A stretch of 64,000 nt of DNA from Aurelia coerulea (lineage: Eukaryota > Cnidaria > Scyphozoa > Semaeostomeae > Ulmaridae), in the NCBI GenBank assembly GCA_039566865.1, contig CM076953.1:434001-498000 (forward strand), given 5' to 3'. The position numbers and the translations under genes were made by a program. Shown in pieces: positions 63,301-64,000 of this stretch; the stretch's first letter is position 1; each line of letters begins with the position of its first letter. The notes under the pieces were generated by a model that had not been told where the DNA came from, did not search any database, and saw only the letters and a program-made list of their open reading frames with translations.

Positions 63301-63421
63301 ATGCGAATGGATGAAACTTCCCATTGATATGAAATCGATTGTTTAGATGACTGACAAGGTGCGTGGCGCACATATGCACTAATGATCAAATTTCGGAAGG
63401 CACTTGCTTTTCTCCTTGAAC
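50126..63421 (-). CDS. REJ-GPS single-pass membrane protein, 3' part
   Basis: Partial: the 5' end lies beyond the right edge. Ten coding exons on the minus strand: 63101-63421, 62452-62662, 61626-61837, 59889-60128, 58465-58866, 56510-56883, 53035-53374, 51741-51949, 50956-51146 and 50126-50283, about 884 aa. Exons 1-6 carry the REJ module of polycystin-1 and sea urchin egg-jelly receptors: VLDASKSFDPD, FFTWDC, LTPGASYKLRM, GWTDDDEDLPLKYTFGY. Exon 9 holds a GPS motif (CRYWDD, then W, C and CHC). The last exon encodes one transmembrane helix (LPLYVIIGILGLSTFFGAGI) and a 25-aa tail ending VDEPTK. There is no PLAT domain and no 11-TM channel, as in sperm suREJ1. Exon phases require a 190-base GPS exon, but it has 191: an extra T in a T4 run causes a frameshift (assembly error or mutation). 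The cleavage triad HL-T reads RM-G, so self-cleavage is unlikely. Confidence 0.85.
53726..54724. mobile_element. TTAA-flanked element nested in the mariner MITE
   Basis: GGTTACTGTATCC...CTTCAG at the left (split by a later insertion) and CTGAAGGGATACAGTAACC at the right are inverted repeats bordered by TTAA (53722-53725 and 54725-54728). Interior non-coding. Confidence 0.7.
53739..53793. mobile_element. Fold-back MITE, 9-bp TSD family, copy 3
   Basis: Only 55 bases: TAGACTAGCTACAC at the left and GTGTAGCCAGTCTA at the right. ACTGTATCC stands at both sides (53730-53738 and 53794-53802). Removing the element and one duplicate restores a left terminus that matches the uninterrupted right terminus of the surrounding TTAA element, which confirms both the insertion and its 9-bp duplication. 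Confidence 0.85.
55370..56153 (-). mobile_element. LINE 3' end, RT C-terminal region
   Basis: The minus strand encodes FILQKKAVRAIAFENRSAPS, LLKLEDLFELKLLTFVYESV and then, further on, LKSVRYAGAKSWNNIPTVIK with the terminal INYQS and a stop near 55680. These are the standard C-terminal motifs of CR1/L2-type LINE reverse transcriptases. A 3' UTR follows, ending in a short TTCAG repeat (about 55377-55390). 5'-truncated and frame-broken, in an intron of the REJ gene. Confidence 0.8.
56270..56350 (-). mobile_element. Possible tRNA-like SINE remnant
   Basis: The minus strand carries GGTTCGAATCCCGC, a good B box, at about 56275-56288. On the plus strand GGTAGCTCAGTT, an A-box-like motif, lies about 60 bases downstream in the opposite orientation, so a normal tRNA gene cannot be folded. 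Perhaps a rearranged SINE fragment. Confidence 0.3.
56964..57507. mobile_element. GGGTCC-ended element with internal palindrome
   Basis: Starts CAGTGACGGATCCAGGGTGG. At 57317-57507 two copies of a segment face each other: GTGGACCCAGCCACTGCG, eight central bases, then CGCAGTGGCTGGGTCCAG. The arms, about 90 bases each, continue through CTAAATTT, TTTTCTGACG and TATTTATA blocks. Looks like two head-to-head copies of one short transposon in an intron of the REJ gene. Confidence 0.55.
58050..58170. mobile_element. Transposon end remnant (CTGGATCCGCCCCTGG)
   Basis: G/C-run region (GGGGGGTACCCCCGGACCCC), a CGCTTCGCTCGCCTTCGG stretch and the terminal TCTGGATCCGCCCCTGG. The same end occurs at about 26840. 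The left boundary is unclear; GGGCG..GGTC phrases at 58000 and 58045 suggest internal duplication. Confidence 0.4.
60310..60981 (-). mobile_element. LINE 3' end with (ATT)n tail
   Basis: A continuous minus-strand frame (60466-60981, 171 aa) reads ARLLYNAFILSSLSYCPLIW, INKIHKRALRILFNDYEASF and FRGSILWNALPDEIKSSQSI. These are the C-terminal motifs of a CR1/jockey-like LINE reverse transcriptase; the frame is intact to its stop. A 3' UTR ends in about sixteen ATT units (AAT on the plus strand, 60318-60365). 5'-truncated; in an intron of the REJ gene. The intact frame suggests a fairly recent insertion. Confidence 0.85.
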
Positions 63422-64000
63422 CTGGAACAGAATAAAGAATATAAGTATACAAATAATTATATATAAATAATATATTAATATAAGAACAAAACTTTGATAC
63501 ATTGTAAATAGATATTTATGTGGATTAAAGCATTTTCAGCATGTTTCAGAAATTTTCCAATTTTTCTGATTTTTGCCATTGAAAACAAATTTTCTTTTTT
63601 TTCACATTCTGCTCAAAATTTACAATACATATGTACTGAATTACTCTATTCATAAGCTACTCTATTCTACTACAAGGGCAAGACCACGGTGAGCAACAAC
63701 TATGTCTACCCACGTGGCCATTTAGATAAAAAAACAATCCAAAAAAAATTTAAAACTACATGTAACTACAAAAAAAAGTATTCACTTAAAAGGGGCGAGG
63801 TGGTTATATGACTTGCAACTGAGTTTTTTTCTAATTAAACCGACTAATTTTATGGATATGCCAGAGACTAACCAAAAGTATATCTTTATTGATACCATCG
63901 GGAAAATCTTTGTCACCTTAAAATAAAATCTGCATTAGAAACTCGTTCGAAAGATTGCTATGTTCAAATGGTAATAATAAAGCAAAACTCCAGCGAGAAG
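63422..64000. other. REJ gene intron, no exon recognised
   Basis: AT-rich DNA upstream of the first visible REJ exon. No segment with REJ-like coding potential was identified. The remaining 5' exons must lie beyond the window. Confidence 0.4.

Overview
The window looks like nuclear DNA from an invertebrate animal, most likely a cnidarian (inference). It is AT-rich. The genes are split by short GT-AG introns, and intergenic and intronic DNA is packed with short inverted-repeat transposons, SINEs and LINE 3' ends. The gene content (metazoan housekeeping genes, a rhodopsin-type GPCR, a secreted endoglycoceramidase and a receptor-for-egg-jelly protein) fits an animal. Endoglycoceramidases and this style of SINE are known from cnidarians, but the phylum call is inference. 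No prokaryotic, organellar or viral features were seen.

Layout. 0.7-5.8 kb, minus: ZCRB1, a U11/U12 minor-spliceosome protein, complete in six coding exons. 7.1-10.7 kb, plus: an unrecognised secretory type I membrane protein with His-rich stretches, divergent from ZCRB1. 12.0-12.6 kb, minus: an intronless NTF2/SnoaL-like protein. 13.3-17.5 kb, minus: ASRGL1 (isoaspartyl peptidase/asparaginase) in five exons. 19.4-23.5 kb, plus: TFB1M, the mitochondrial 12S rRNA dimethyltransferase, in seven exons. 26.2-26.5 kb: a CpG- and CCAAT-box-rich promoter candidate with a possible first exon. 28.3-29.6 kb, minus: a single-exon class A GPCR lacking NPxxY. 29.7-42.2 kb: about 12 kb without a gene I can support, made of SINEs, fold-back elements, a degenerate satellite and minisatellites. 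42.2-49.3 kb, minus: a GH5 endoglycoceramidase in four exons. 50.1 kb to the right edge, minus: the 3' part of a REJ-GPS single-membrane-pass protein, ten coding exons visible and the 5' end outside the window.

Exon models were built by hand from splice sites, phase and family resemblance. In ZCRB1, ASRGL1, TFB1M and the endoglycoceramidase every exon-exon phase agrees. In the REJ gene all phases agree except for one extra base in a T4 run of the GPS exon. The His-rich gene has a similar reading-frame break in its second exon.

The genes do not form a pathway. The most unusual material is the repeat content: (1) a fold-back family with 9-bp target duplications, present three times, one copy nested inside two other transposons; (2) a fold-back family with a shared C/G-run, GGTACT and ACGGGG..GTGCC end but a different tandem-repeat core in each copy; (3) five elements bounded by TTAA; (4) mariner-like non-autonomous elements bounded by TA; (5) a tRNA-like A box followed by a tandem array of B boxes.
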